Assembly: GCA_965223025.1 (NCBI GenBank)
Contig: CBDCVP010000023.1
Coordinates: 3,162,001-3,226,000 of the forward strand
Reading direction: 5' to 3'
Source of the DNA: JABDMH01 sp965223025
Lineage (GTDB): Bacteria > Bacteroidota > Bacteroidia > Chitinophagales > Saprospiraceae
DNA: 64,000 nt
Shown: positions 9,656 through 17,780 of the stretch, piece after piece
Numbering within the stretch: position 1 is the stretch's first letter
Layout of the letters: each line of letters starts with the position of its first letter
Position numbers and translations under genes: made by a program
The notes under the pieces: generated by a model
Databases searched by the model: none
Told to the model about the DNA's origin: nothing
The model's input: the letters and a program-made list of their open reading frames with translations, nothing else

Positions 9656-9988
9656 ATGAGTTTTAATAGCTCAAGTCGTCGGCGAAGTACCCGGCGCAAT
9701 GGCGGGTCCTTTTCAAAGGAGATCATTTTGGCTGTTTGGCAGAAAGGCAGAATAGATTATTCTATCGACTCAACGGGTTTGAATTATCGAAGGGACACCT
9801 GTGGGGCTCTAATGAAGTTCTCACAATATTCCGATACCAGGTCGAAAACCGGTTGGGAGATTGATCACATCATACCAGTCTCAGTTATCAGTAATGATAA
9901 TCTTAGCAATCTCCAGCCCCTTCAATGGGAGAATAATCGCCATAAGAGCGATAACCATCCAATCTGGAATTGCAAAGTGAGACGCTAG
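9656..9988 (+). CDS. HNH endonuclease (110 residues)
   Basis: Carries WEIDHIIPVS...NLSNLQPLQWENNRHKSD, a clear HNH nuclease core: the DH pair, the central N in LQPLQWEN and the final H. The N-terminus is rich in Ser/Arg, followed by SKEIILAVWQKGRID. HNH cores of this kind are common as RHS or T6SS toxin tips and also as stand-alone nucleases. Its stop codon abuts the stop of the XRE gene on the other strand, and the IS1595 insertion lies 9 bp upstream of its ATG, so its promoter and possibly an original upstream portion have been separated. No obvious immunity gene follows. It may be a displaced toxin tip, but this is an inference. Confidence 0.8.
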   Translation: MSFNSSSRRRSTRRNGGSFSKEIILAVWQKGRIDYSIDSTGLNYRRDTCGALMKFSQYSDTRSKTGWEIDHIIPVSVISNDNLSNLQPLQWENNRHKSDNHPIWNCKVRR

Positions 9989-10402
9989 TCATTTTGTCAA
10001 ACTATAGGCCTGCCGTGTTTTAGCGTCTCTGAGTAGGCCATCAATGGCGTAAAGGATATGATCACGATCAGAATCTGGAAGGTCATTGATGGCGTTGAGA
10101 CGCTGAAGCATGGCAGGGTCTTTAAGCAGATTCATTTCTTCAGTCTCGCCTAGCAGAAACCCTACCGTTGTACTGAGGGCATCAGCCAACTTCTTCACAA
10201 CGTCGATCGTAGGCTTTACTTCATCTCTCTCGTACTTGCCAATGATAGAGTGATTAGTGTTCAGCAATCGAGCGAGCTCAGATTGTGACAAGCCCTTGTC
10301 TTCTCGACACTCTCGCAGTTTTTTCCCAAAAGAAGTCAATGCCCGGTCATTTATGGTGTAGAAAAGTGATGTATTAACGGAACAATCAAAAATACAGTTC
10401 AA
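9989..10402 (-). CDS. XRE-family repressor of element 1
   Basis: 137 residues. An HTH of the Cro/CI type covers ~25-85: FGKKLRECREDKGLSQSELA followed by SIIGKYERDEVKP. The tail LPDSDRDHILYAIDGLLRD is shared with the decayed copy at 7.7 kb and, more loosely, with the repressor of element 2. The first ~20 residues before LTSFGKK look unlike an HTH start, so translation may begin further in, but no better ATG is present. It is divergent from the primase gene across an 88-bp gap and probably represses it, as lysogeny-type regulators do in integrated elements. Confidence 0.88.
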   Translation of the reverse strand: MNCIFDCSVNTSLFYTINDRALTSFGKKLRECREDKGLSQSELARLLNTNHSIIGKYERDEVKPTIDVVKKLADALSTTVGFLLGETEEMNLLKDPAMLQRLNAINDLPDSDRDHILYAIDGLLRDAKTRQAYSLTK

Positions 10403-10425
10403 ATAAGGAAAATAAAAGCCATATA

Positions 10426-10433
10426 TATCTTTG
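10426..10433 (+). promoter_or_regulatory. -7 element upstream of element 1 primase
   Basis: TATCTTTG at 10426-10433 fits the TAnnTTTG -7 consensus and lies 57 bp before the primase ATG. I do not see a good TTTG at -33, as might be expected for a promoter that is normally repressed or needs activation. Confidence 0.4.
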
Positions 10434-10490
10434 TGGTTTAGTCAAATGTTGTAGATTTGGGTAAGAAATGACCGGATCAACTTTTTTTTG

Positions 10491-13103
10491 ATGGAGATCT
10501 CTGAAATCAAATCTCGCCTCACCTTAGATCAAGTTCTGCGCACCTACTCCTTGGTTCCCGATCGAAATGGCCGTCTGATCTGTCCCTGGCATAACGACAA
10601 GACCCCTAGCCTGCAGATCTACCCTAAGACCAATACCTGGACCTGCTTTAGCAGCAACTGCGGTGCCGGCAGCGGAGATGTGATGGACTTTATCATGAAG
10701 TACGAGCAGATCGGTAAGCACGAGGCGATAGTCCGAGCTAAGTCGATGATCGATCCAGGCTATGCCGGCCACACCCACCTCAGCACGATCGCCATCCTGA
10801 CAAAGTACTATCAGGGCAGCCTGCATGCCATCCAGCGCAGCAAGAAAGCGAAGGAGTATGCACAGGGACGAGGATTAGATCATGAAAAACTGGGCATTGG
10901 CTATTGCAGCTACCAGGTAGGCAGAAGCTGGAACAAAGACCTGCAGCAAAATGCCGAAAACCTGGGGCTATACAAGATCAAAAACTGTCTGATCTTCCCC
11001 ACCAAGAATAAGCAAGGTCAAATCGTGAGTATCTACGGCAGGGCGGTAAGCGACTCCGCCAAGACCAGGCACTTCTATCTCGCGGGAGGCTTCAAAGGAC
11101 TGTACCCGGGCTATCCTAAATCAGATATCACCAGACTGATTCTGACCGAAAGCATCATCGATGCGGCCACCCTATCGCAGCATGTGACAGAACCAGTCTT
11201 GGCGCTATACGGTACCAACGGATTTACCTCCGAGCATGAGCAGGCAATCAAGAGCCTGGAGCAGCTCGAAGAGGTGATCTTGTTTTTTGACGGAGACGAT
11301 GCCGGCACAGCAGCGATCGAAAAATACGCCAAGCGGCTGCAAGAGCTAAAGCCAGGCATCACGACCAGCCAGGTGGATACGCCCGAGGGTGAGGATCCCA
11401 ACAGCTTGATACAATCGCACGAACCAGAAATCCTCCAGCACCTGATCGACAACAGGAATTTTGTTTTTCAATTGAAAAAAGAAAAACAGGACCAGCCAAG
11501 ACCTGCGACAGGCCAGCTTAACACCGACAACCCGGAGTTACTCCACTACCAAAGTCAGAGTCTACACATCACCATCCTGGGCGGCATCAAGATCCACGGC
11601 CTGGATCGCCTACGGGTCACCTTGAAGGTTGAAAAACGGGGAACTACTCACCATCTGCCTGTACGCCATAGCCTGGATCTGTACCACAGCAACCAGGTGG
11701 CACAACTCACCCAAAAGATCGCCGAAAGCCAGGAGATCAGCACTACCGAGGCAGATAGGACATTCAGCGACCTGACCGGAGCACTTGAGCACTACCGCCA
11801 CCACAAGTTAGAGCAACTCAAGCCGAAGAAAGCCGAGGTAAAAGTGATGACTGAGGCCCAAAGGATTGAGGCACTTAAATATCTGAAAGATCCCAAGCTG
11901 CTGCGCAACACCCTGACCGACATCGCCGGCAGCGGCATCGTCGGAGAGACCAATAACGGCCTGATCGCCTATTTGGCCTATACTTCCCGCAAGCGTGAAA
12001 AGCCGCTGCACATCATGTGCCTGGGCGCATCGGGCACGGGCAAAACTTACCTGCAGGAAAAAATCAGCGAGCTGATCCCCGAGGAAGATAAAATCGAGAT
12101 TACCACACTGAGTGATAATGCCCTTTATTACTTCGGTCGCGAAGAGCTCAAACACAAACTGATCCTAATCGAGGATCTGGATGGCGCAGAAAACGTGCTC
12201 TACCCTTTGCGCGAACTCCAAACCAAAAGAAGGATCAGTAAAACGGTCACCCTCAAAGACAACAAGGGCAATCTAAAAACCATCACGCTACGAGTAGAGG
12301 GACCGGTGTGTGTCAGTGGTTGCACTACCAGAGAACGGGTCTATGAAGACAATGCGAACCGGTGCATCTTGCTGTACATCGATGTGAGCAGCGAGCAAGA
12401 CAAACGAATAATGACCTACCAAAAATCACTGAGCTCAGGCAAAGTCAATCAGGCGGAGGAAGAGCGGATTACAGCCAAACTGAAAAATGTACAAAGACTG
12501 CTAAAGCCCATCAAAGTGGTTAATCCGTATGCCGAGCTGATCGATCTACCCAAGGAGGTATTTAAGCCACGCCGCACGCTACTATTATTGCTCAGCTTTA
12601 TCGAAACCATCACCTTTTATCATCAGTACCAACGGCCGGTAAGGACGGATGAGCAAACTGGCCAGCAGTACATCGAGACCACCAAAGAAGATATCGAGGC
12701 CGCATTTAGCCTGCTTAAAGAAGTGCTATTTAGCAAGAGCGATGAGCTGACCAAAGCCGCCCGGTTGTTCCTGGAAAAACTCAAAACGCAGGTCAAGGCA
12801 GGAGAAGTGTTTTACACCCAGGAGATCAGAAAGAAACTGCGGATCAGCTCCAGCACAATCCACCGACACATCCGAGAGCTAAAAGTCAATGGTTATCTAA
12901 AATACAAGGGCGGCAATAAGTTCAGAGGCTACGAATATCAAATCGCCGACTACCAGGAGTACGACCAACTCAAAGACCAAATCGATCAGCGTCTACAGGA
13001 TATTTTATTGAAAATCAACGGGCAAGGTATCCCAGTATCCCAAACGTATCCCACCAGCGGAAATGGGATAAATAAATCGCAGGCAATCAATGCCTTATCC
13101 TAA
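10491..13103 (+). CDS. Element 1 primase-helicase: CHC2 zinc finger + TOPRIM + P-loop ATPase + winged helix
   Basis: 870 residues from ATG 10491; the TTG three bases earlier is a weaker start and a T-run precedes both. CHC2 finger: C31, H34, C52, C57. TOPRIM: TESIIDA with E220, then FFDGDDAG with D267 and D269. After a linker, a P-loop ATPase shows GASGTGKT at 512-519 and a Walker B, LILIEDLD, ~50 residues later, then an arginine-containing CTTRERVYEDNANR segment. The last ~100 residues hold a winged helix (IRKKLRISSSTIHRHIREL). This is a DnaG-like primase fused to a replicative ATPase, as in self-replicating satellites and integrative elements. In element 2 the same protein is split into two overlapping genes at 21475-21478. 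The 3-prime end overlaps the iteron cluster. Confidence 0.9.
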   Translation: MEISEIKSRLTLDQVLRTYSLVPDRNGRLICPWHNDKTPSLQIYPKTNTWTCFSSNCGAGSGDVMDFIMKYEQIGKHEAIVRAKSMIDPGYAGHTHLSTIAILTKYYQGSLHAIQRSKKAKEYAQGRGLDHEKLGIGYCSYQVGRSWNKDLQQNAENLGLYKIKNCLIFPTKNKQGQIVSIYGRAVSDSAKTRHFYLAGGFKGLYPGYPKSDITRLILTESIIDAATLSQHVTEPVLALYGTNGFTSEHEQAIKSLEQLEEVILFFDGDDAGTAAIEKYAKRLQELKPGITTSQVDTPEGEDPNSLIQSHEPEILQHLIDNRNFVFQLKKEKQDQPRPATGQLNTDNPELLHYQSQSLHITILGGIKIHGLDRLRVTLKVEKRGTTHHLPVRHSLDLYHSNQVAQLTQKIAESQEISTTEADRTFSDLTGALEHYRHHKLEQLKPKKAEVKVMTEAQRIEALKYLKDPKLLRNTLTDIAGSGIVGETNNGLIAYLAYTSRKREKPLHIMCLGASGTGKTYLQEKISELIPEEDKIEITTLSDNALYYFGREELKHKLILIEDLDGAENVLYPLRELQTKRRISKTVTLKDNKGNLKTITLRVEGPVCVSGCTTRERVYEDNANRCILLYIDVSSEQDKRIMTYQKSLSSGKVNQAEEERITAKLKNVQRLLKPIKVVNPYAELIDLPKEVFKPRRTLLLLLSFIETITFYHQYQRPVRTDEQTGQQYIETTKEDIEAAFSLLKEVLFSKSDELTKAARLFLEKLKTQVKAGEVFYTQEIRKKLRISSSTIHRHIRELKVNGYLKYKGGNKFRGYEYQIADYQEYDQLKDQIDQRLQDILLKINGQGIPVSQTYPTSGNGINKSQAINALS

Positions 13104-13119
13104 GTATCCCAGTGTCCCA
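13028..13119. repeat. Iteron cluster of element 1 (TATCCCA)
   Basis: TATCCCA occurs directly at 13028-13034, 13036-13042, 13047-13053 and 13105-13111, inverted at 13064-13070, with partial copies at 13096-13100 and 13114-13119. The cluster spans the primase stop codon and the gap before the first recombinase. The same location in element 2 carries a cluster with a different motif (22836-22912). Such short iterated sites fit a replication origin or recombinase/initiator binding sites; which of these cannot be decided from sequence. Confidence 0.7.
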
Positions 13120-13124
13120 CGGAT

Positions 13125-14018
13125 ATGTACAGTAAGGGATTTTTTACCAAAGAAGAAAAAGCAGGTGTTCTACAGGGATTTAGGCAGTGGTTGGAGTTAC
13201 AAAATTACGAGTCGTCGACGATCAAATACAGTCCCAAGCACATCGAAGAGTTTATCGATTGGTGTCATGAGCATCAGATCAAGCAACAACATGCGCGCAG
13301 CTTTTTTGACCATCTAAAAATCCGTCAGAATAAAGTCCGGTATGGTAGCCTATCAGTGAGTTATCTGAGAAGTTACCTACGCACGCTGCGATTGTTCCGA
13401 AGATTTTTACGGGAAGTAGGAGGCGTAGATCTAGAGGTCAATATCATCTATCGGTCCACCGAAGTGACCCATCACGAAATCCTCACCCGCACCGAAATCA
13501 AACGACTGTACGATGCTACGGACGATGATCTATTGGGCATCCGGGATCGAGCGATGCTAGCCGTTTATTACGGATGTGCCCTAAGAAGAACAGAGGGTGC
13601 CCATCTGTTGGTCGATGATGTGATGCCGGATAAGAACCTGCTGTATGTACGCAAAGGCAAGAACTATCGAGAGCGATATGTGCCGATCTTGGGCGAGGTG
13701 AGAAAAGACATCCTGACCTACTTGACCGTGGGTCGACCCGGACTGCTGGGCGGCAAAAGAGAAGCCTGGTTTTTTATCAGTATCAAAGGTCGAAAAATGA
13801 GCGGCAGTGCCCTGTACGAACGAATCAAAAAGCTACTGCACAAAGCCGGCATAGATAAACCTTGCGGCTTGCACAGTCTGCGACACAGCATCGCGACCCA
13901 TTTATTGGCCAATGGCATGGGCTTGCACCAGATCGCCAAATTACTGGGCCACAGCACGCTGGATACCACCCAGATATATGCCCACATCTTAAAAGACATC
14001 CACCATGACCAGAAGTAA
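13125..14018 (+). CDS. Tyrosine recombinase 1 of element 1
   Basis: 297 residues. N-terminal SAM-like core-binding domain (~10-95), then the catalytic domain with all key residues: R154 in CALRRTEGAHL, H250-x-x-R253 in LHSLRHSIATHLL, H276 in LLGHSTLDTTQIYAH and the nucleophile Y285. Size and motifs fit XerC/XerD-like integrases. It starts 21 bp after the primase and overlaps the second recombinase by 14 bp, so both are translated together. I infer that the two act as a pair to integrate and excise the element. Confidence 0.93.
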   Translation: MYSKGFFTKEEKAGVLQGFRQWLELQNYESSTIKYSPKHIEEFIDWCHEHQIKQQHARSFFDHLKIRQNKVRYGSLSVSYLRSYLRTLRLFRRFLREVGGVDLEVNIIYRSTEVTHHEILTRTEIKRLYDATDDDLLGIRDRAMLAVYYGCALRRTEGAHLLVDDVMPDKNLLYVRKGKNYRERYVPILGEVRKDILTYLTVGRPGLLGGKREAWFFISIKGRKMSGSALYERIKKLLHKAGIDKPCGLHSLRHSIATHLLANGMGLHQIAKLLGHSTLDTTQIYAHILKDIHHDQK

Positions 14019-14967
14019 GACCTACCAGTTTAGCCCAGCAGTAGAATCTGAACTGGAAGTACTGATCCAGTATCTACAAAGGAAAAAATACAGTCCGGAT
14101 ACCATCCGCCAGTACTACAATTATAGCGGGTTGTACCTGGCGTGGATCCAGGAGCAGAAAACAAGACCGGAACAGGTGAATTATCCCTTGCTTAAAAATT
14201 TTCTTTTTCAATTGAAAGAAGAAATGAGCATCAAGCAAGTGAACCGGATCTTGACGGCCATCCATCATTATTACAATGCGCTGGACCTCGGGACTAACCC
14301 AGCTGGTCATATCCGCATCCGGGGAGAGCGCAGAATGCCCATGCAACACTTTATCGAGGACACAGAATTACAGCACATGTATGATACCTATCCGGCACTA
14401 GATGATCGCACCAAGCGCAACAAAGTGATCCTGGGACTGATGATCTATCAAGCCATCACCACCCGAGAATTACACCGCCTTGAGGAAAGGCACATCCAGT
14501 TAAAGGAAGGCACGATCTATATCATGGGATCCAGAAGCAGTCACCACCGCACCCTGGATCTGGATGCCCGACAGCTGCTGGATTTACAGGCATACATAAA
14601 GGTGGTCAGGCCACGGATGCTGGAAGCCATCCGGAGTGGAAAGTATTTGGAAAAGTCCGGCCGAAAACCCGCCCAACCAGATCCGAGAATAGAGAAGCAG
14701 TTGTTCTTTAGCGAGGGAGGGTCCGCCAATATCAAGACCAGCATGCACCACATGTTCCGGGCGGTGAAAAAGATCAATACCAAGATCAAATCCGGCCAAG
14801 TGATTAGAGCCGCAGTGATCGGACATTGGCTGAAGTCGTACGATGTACGCATCGTACAGTATATGGCAGGCCACAAGTATGTCAGCAGCACAGAACGCTA
14901 TGACGTATACAACCTGGAAGCTTTGACCGAGGCGATCGAGCGCTATCACCCACAGAGGAAAACATAA
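14005..14967 (+). CDS. Tyrosine recombinase 2 of element 1, HxxR histidine substituted
   Basis: 320 residues. N-terminal core-binding domain with RKKYSPDTIRQYYNYSG, then a catalytic domain with R154 (AITTRELHRL), H290 (YMAGHKYVSSTERY) and candidate nucleophile Y299. In the second box the usual HxLRHS is replaced by GQVIRAAVIG: the arginine is kept and the first histidine is not. A more distant second recombinase of element 2 shows the same loss (MKIRQSVIAHL), so this is a feature of the subfamily rather than decay. It overlaps recombinase 1. Closely similar copies, whole or broken, occur at 28056, 29964 and 31523, which makes this the most duplicated gene of the island. Confidence 0.9.
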   Translation: MTRSKTYQFSPAVESELEVLIQYLQRKKYSPDTIRQYYNYSGLYLAWIQEQKTRPEQVNYPLLKNFLFQLKEEMSIKQVNRILTAIHHYYNALDLGTNPAGHIRIRGERRMPMQHFIEDTELQHMYDTYPALDDRTKRNKVILGLMIYQAITTRELHRLEERHIQLKEGTIYIMGSRSSHHRTLDLDARQLLDLQAYIKVVRPRMLEAIRSGKYLEKSGRKPAQPDPRIEKQLFFSEGGSANIKTSMHHMFRAVKKINTKIKSGQVIRAAVIGHWLKSYDVRIVQYMAGHKYVSSTERYDVYNLEALTEAIERYHPQRKT

Positions 14968-14994
14968 AAATTACCTTTACCAAAGAACAAAACC

Positions 14995-15648
14995 ATGCAC
15001 GTAAAATTGACCGAAGACCAGAAAATAAAGATCGGCAGCTCCGCGGATATTTACCGAGTGATGCAAAAGATCCTGCTGCGAGAAAATGAGATCGACCGGG
15101 ACCGTGAGCACTTTTGGGTGATCAGCCTCAACAATGCCCACAAGATCCTCAATATCGAGCTGATCAGCATCGGCACGGTCAATCAGACCCTGGTCACACC
15201 GATGGAAGTGATCAGTGTGCCGCTGCAAAAAAGAGCGGTCAAACTGGTGCTAGTACATAACCACCCTTCCGAAAGTCTTATGCCCTCTGAGCAAGACAAA
15301 GACATCACCGATCGGCTGATCCAGGTGGGACGGATTATGAATATACCGGTGTTAGATCATCTGATCATCACCGAGCACAGCTACTACAGCTTCGCCGATG
15401 CTGGACTGCTGGCCACCCTGGCCAAGAGCGAGAAGTACGTGCCCCGATATGAGCTGGAAGAACGTCGAGAAAAGGAAAGGCTGGAGAAGCACCGTAGGCA
15501 AATCGAAAGAGCCACTGAAGCAGCCAAGAAGGCATCCGCCAAATCGCTTGCCCGGCTCATGAAAAAAGATGGTGAGCCAGTAGAAAGGATTATGAAGTAT
15601 ACGGGCCTGAGTAAAGGCAGTATCCGGCAGTTAAAAGTTGAGGACTAA
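14995..15648 (+). CDS. RadC-like JAMM-domain protein with C-terminal helical extension
   Basis: 217 residues. The JAB1/MPN core shows the metal site HNHPSESLMPSEQD (H88, H90, D101) in the RadC arrangement. RadC-like proteins are frequent passengers of mobile elements, and their biochemical role is unsettled. Unlike typical RadC it continues beyond residue ~140 with a highly charged helix (ELEERREKERLEKHRR) and a terminal segment EPVERIMKYTGLSKGSIRQL that resembles a small HTH. It begins 27 bp after recombinase 2 on the same strand and likely belongs to the same transcript. Confidence 0.85.
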   Translation: MHVKLTEDQKIKIGSSADIYRVMQKILLRENEIDRDREHFWVISLNNAHKILNIELISIGTVNQTLVTPMEVISVPLQKRAVKLVLVHNHPSESLMPSEQDKDITDRLIQVGRIMNIPVLDHLIITEHSYYSFADAGLLATLAKSEKYVPRYELEERREKERLEKHRRQIERATEAAKKASAKSLARLMKKDGEPVERIMKYTGLSKGSIRQLKVED

Positions 15649-15662
15649 TAAATAATCGATAC

Positions 15663-16208
15663 GTGACGAAGAAAAACATCCCAGCAGTTCCGGACGAAGT
15701 AGTCATGAGTAAAATCTATGTGATTCGAGATCAGAAGATTATGCTCGATCGAGACTTGGCTGAACTCTATGGAGTTGAAGCGAGAAGGTTGAGGGAACAG
15801 GTTAGAAGAAACAATGAAAGGTTCCCACCAAATTTTATGTTCCGGCTAACTGAAGAAGAGGTGGATCTTATGGTGTCGCAAAATGCGATACCTTCAAAAC
15901 AGCATCTAGGAGGTAGTCTACCTTATGCTTTTACGGAACATGGTCTGCTAATGTTGGCCAACGTGCTTCGGAGCGGTCAGGCGGTTCAGATGAGCATCAG
16001 AATCATAGAGGTTTTTGTCAAGATGAGGGAGATGTTGCTAACTCACAAGGACCTTATACTGAAACTTGAACAGATTGAAAGGACGGTATCCAGTCATGAT
16101 GATCAAATAGTGGTGCTGTTCGAGTACATAAAAAAGCTACTGGAAGAAAAAGAGGCCCGTGACGAACAATCCCACAGGAAAAGAATCGGCTTCAAGAAGG
16201 ACAAATAA
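15663..16208 (+). CDS. ORF6N/KilA-N-like DNA-binding protein
   Basis: 181 residues from GTG 15663 (ATG 15705 is an alternative, but the domain begins earlier with EVVMSKIYVIRDQKIMLD). ORF6N domain at ~10-105: DRDLAELYGVEARRLREQVRR, RFPPNFMFRLTEEE, LPYAFTEHGLLML. The tail is helical (LKLEQIERTVSSHDDQIVVL). Family members are phage- and element-borne DNA-binding proteins of unclear role. It starts 14 bp after the RadC-like gene. Within it, the codons for MVSQNAIP form a 21-nt palindromic unit that recurs as noncoding arrays at 29.0 and 30.1 kb. Its stop codon is followed directly by noncoding repeat A1. Confidence 0.85.
   Translation: MTKKNIPAVPDEVVMSKIYVIRDQKIMLDRDLAELYGVEARRLREQVRRNNERFPPNFMFRLTEEEVDLMVSQNAIPSKQHLGGSLPYAFTEHGLLMLANVLRSGQAVQMSIRIIEVFVKMREMLLTHKDLILKLEQIERTVSSHDDQIVVLFEYIKKLLEEKEARDEQSHRKRIGFKKDK
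15872..15892. repeat. 21-nt palindromic unit inside the ORF6N gene
   Basis: 9-nt arm GGTGTCGCA, loop AAA, 9-nt arm TGCGATACC. The inner bases pair and there are one or two mismatches. It belongs to the same family as the arrays at 29009-29173 and 30144-30221, here as coding sequence for V-S-Q-N-A-I-P. Confidence 0.7.
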
Positions 16209-16478
16209 TCCCCACGCGCCATGGCCCGCCCACACAGGTAAAGCGGTGTGCCTGCGGTGCTCACCCCAGTTCAGATGGCTGCTCTGCAAGGAGCTTGGCC
16301 GACGCTCGATCCCAGCCCAATCACTCCTCCTTGCATAGCACCACCAGGTGCGCTCCTGCGGGTGCTCCCTGGTTGCCATCTTCTCGTGGTTGCGCGTCCT
16401 CGTCACGGCAGCTCTCTCCAGGCCTTTTAAGGAGTGCTGACGCACAAGTTGGTTTTATTGAGGCCTGGCCGCTGCCCA
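16209..16478 (+). repeat. Noncoding repeat A1, copy 1
   Basis: About 270 bp of G+C-rich noncoding sequence that starts right after the ORF6N stop codon. It aligns over its full length with 29695-29962 and over the first ~90 bp with 33507-33596. Shared blocks include CCCCAGTTCAG, CTCCTTGCATAGCACCA, GCCATCTTCTCGTGGTTG and GAGGCCTGGCCGCTGC. A conserved hairpin CACAC...GTGTG lies near the start. I see no reading frame conserved between copies, so it is more likely DNA or RNA structure than protein. Function unknown. Confidence 0.75.
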
Positions 16479-16949
16479 TGTTTTATGTGCTCGCCTGCGG
16501 GCTCACTCGGTCCCGCAGAACTGCGGGAGTGCTGCGCACCACACAGCCAGCCACCGTCGGTAACTCAGGTTCCTCTGTCTGTGGCCTCGTTCGCACTCGC
16601 TGACGGCTCGCGTCAAATAACCTGTGCCCAGCGCTAACCAGATCCCTAGCTTTTTTCCCTCGTAAGCAACTCAAAAAGCGCGGGGTTGGAGGGTGAGGAG
16701 AGCCTAAGCTTATCTTTGCTGGAGAGGGATAAAAGCGTCAGCAGGCTATGGAAATCAGGCGTACTGCTCGAAGCCGGATCTGAAGCCATCGTGCGCAAAG
16801 ATATGGCCACCCCCTGCCCCGTCAAGGTCAAGACAAGTTCCCCGCCCATCCCACAAAGCCCTGCGCTGCGGAGAAACCTTGACCGGGCAGCCCTCCCGCA
16901 AAAAGGAGGCTTACGATGGCTTCAAATCCTACACTCTGTTCATTACGGA
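16479..16949. other. G+C-rich stretch without recognisable gene between A1 and A2
   Basis: Only short overlapping frames in several phases with low-complexity Arg/Ser/Pro translations. I see no family, no RBS-led gene and no long palindrome. It is probably part of the same noncoding block as A1 and A2. Confidence 0.5.
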
Positions 16950-17300
16950 ACGTACGTTTGTGAGGGCTGGCAAAAACGCAGTTATCGCCCGGCGGGCTAC
17001 TGCGGGCGCCACCGAGGTCTGGCAACGAGACCTCGAGCATCGGGGGTAGAGGCCAGTACTGCGAAGCAGCCCGAAGGGCCGAAGGTGGCATGCGCAGCCC
17101 GCCAAATCAAGTAGCAGCGGAGGGATGTGCATAGTGCCTGTGGTAATAGATCTCTTGTTTGCTGCAACGCTTTAGGCTCTATGTACATACCGGGAGCTGC
17201 GCGTGAGGAGCATAGCTGGCCACGCAAAAGGCATGACAAGCCTGGATTTATCCTGGCGTGCCCCGAAACCTCGGGGCTGGCATGACTTTTTGCGCCAGCT
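16950..17300 (+). repeat. Noncoding repeat A2, plus orientation
   Basis: About 350 bp. It is homologous to the reverse complement of 24785-25240. Matching blocks in order: GAGGTCTGGCA versus GAGGGCTGGCA, CAGCCCGCCA followed by AGCAGCGGAGGGATGT, a GTACATA(C/T)CGGGAGCTGC block, and GTGACAAGCCTGG versus ATGACAAGCCTGG followed by a CTGGCGTG block. With its partner it forms a long inverted pair that brackets an RHS tip cassette and all of element 2. No conserved reading frame. It could be a terminal repeat, a recombination substrate or a structured RNA. Confidence 0.7.
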
Positions 17301-17347
17301 ATCGCGACGAACACCTTATAACTGCGTTGTGGGTTGGCTTTTGCAGC

Positions 17348-17638
17348 CTAGGGACAGGTAGGACAGGGTTCTTCATCAGGGCCACAATGAGATTTAATCT
17401 TGCTTAAGATCTTAATCAAGGACTCAACCCCTGCAGCTAACTCATCAAAACGCGGATACTTCTCCGAATCCATCGCTGGCCCCTGAGCTAGAGGGATATA
17501 ATCTACGATGTAGCAGTTTTCTCCGTCCTTACAATGCTCAATCTGCACGATAATCTGTTGATCCTCATTGGATCTAAGTGCCCCTAGGTAGGTGTTTTTG
17601 CCGCAAGTCTTACATGGGATATCTTCAATAGCACACAT
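17348..17638 (-). CDS. Small Cys-rich hypothetical protein
   Basis: 96 residues on the minus strand with two paired-cysteine knuckles, PCKTCGKN near the N-terminus and CGPDEEPCPTCP at the very C-terminus, plus CKDGENC in the middle. This could bind zinc, but the middle does not match any family I know. The composition is protein-like and no strong frame opposes it. It lies between repeat A2 and the orphan RHS tip, facing away from the tip. I cannot assign a function. Confidence 0.55.
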   Translation of the reverse strand: MCAIEDIPCKTCGKNTYLGALRSNEDQQIIVQIEHCKDGENCYIVDYIPLAQGPAMDSEKYPRFDELAAGVESLIKILSKIKSHCGPDEEPCPTCP

Positions 17639-17698
17639 GCTTTTTCGTTATTACAGTAGCATCAATACAATCAGCTACTGGATAGTTCCAACGATACC

Positions 17699-17744
17699 TC
17701 TTCTTTTTTCAATTGAAAATCAGCCCTCAATTGAAAAGAAAAAG
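17699..17744. repeat. Inverted repeat around TCAATTGA upstream of orphan RHS tip 1
   Basis: TCAATTGA at 17709-17716 and again at 17727-17734, with T-rich sequence left and A-rich sequence right, makes an imperfect hairpin with a 10-nt centre. It lies 37 bp before the orphan tip and could be a terminator or a promoter-proximal structure. Confidence 0.4.
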
Positions 17745-17780
17745 TCGTTAGATTAGCGGACCAAGGAAAAGTCCTGGGAG

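Larger units (their letters stand above)
9989..16208 (+). mobile_element. Element 1: twin-recombinase, primase-encoding integrative element (approximate limits)
   Basis: Gene order: XRE repressor (minus), primase-ATPase, iterons, recombinase 1, recombinase 2, RadC-like, ORF6N (all plus). Short gaps and overlaps indicate one long transcript to the right. The same order without the last two genes recurs in element 2. No capsid, terminase, relaxase or conjugation gene is present, so it resembles a satellite-like or tycheposon-like element rather than a phage or ICE. The exact ends are not visible; the left limit may be the XRE stop and the right limit may lie within the A1/A2 noncoding repeats. 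Confidence 0.7.

Noticed and set aside
16209..16478. A1 as a true integron attC site
   Set aside because: Too long, and I could not identify paired R and L boxes ending in the GTTRRRY-type consensus; kept only as a cassette-like arrangement.
16248..17314. Several frames of 60-142 residues on both strands between ORF6N and the Cys-rich protein gene
   Set aside because: They overlap in all phases, have low-complexity translations and are not conserved between A1 or A2 copies, so they are shadows of noncoding G+C-rich sequence.
11465..17734. Recurring TTTCAATTGAAA in three places (11465, 14208, 17709)
   Set aside because: Two occurrences encode F-Q-L-K in proteins and the third is part of a local hairpin; A+T-rich palindromes of this kind are expected by chance.
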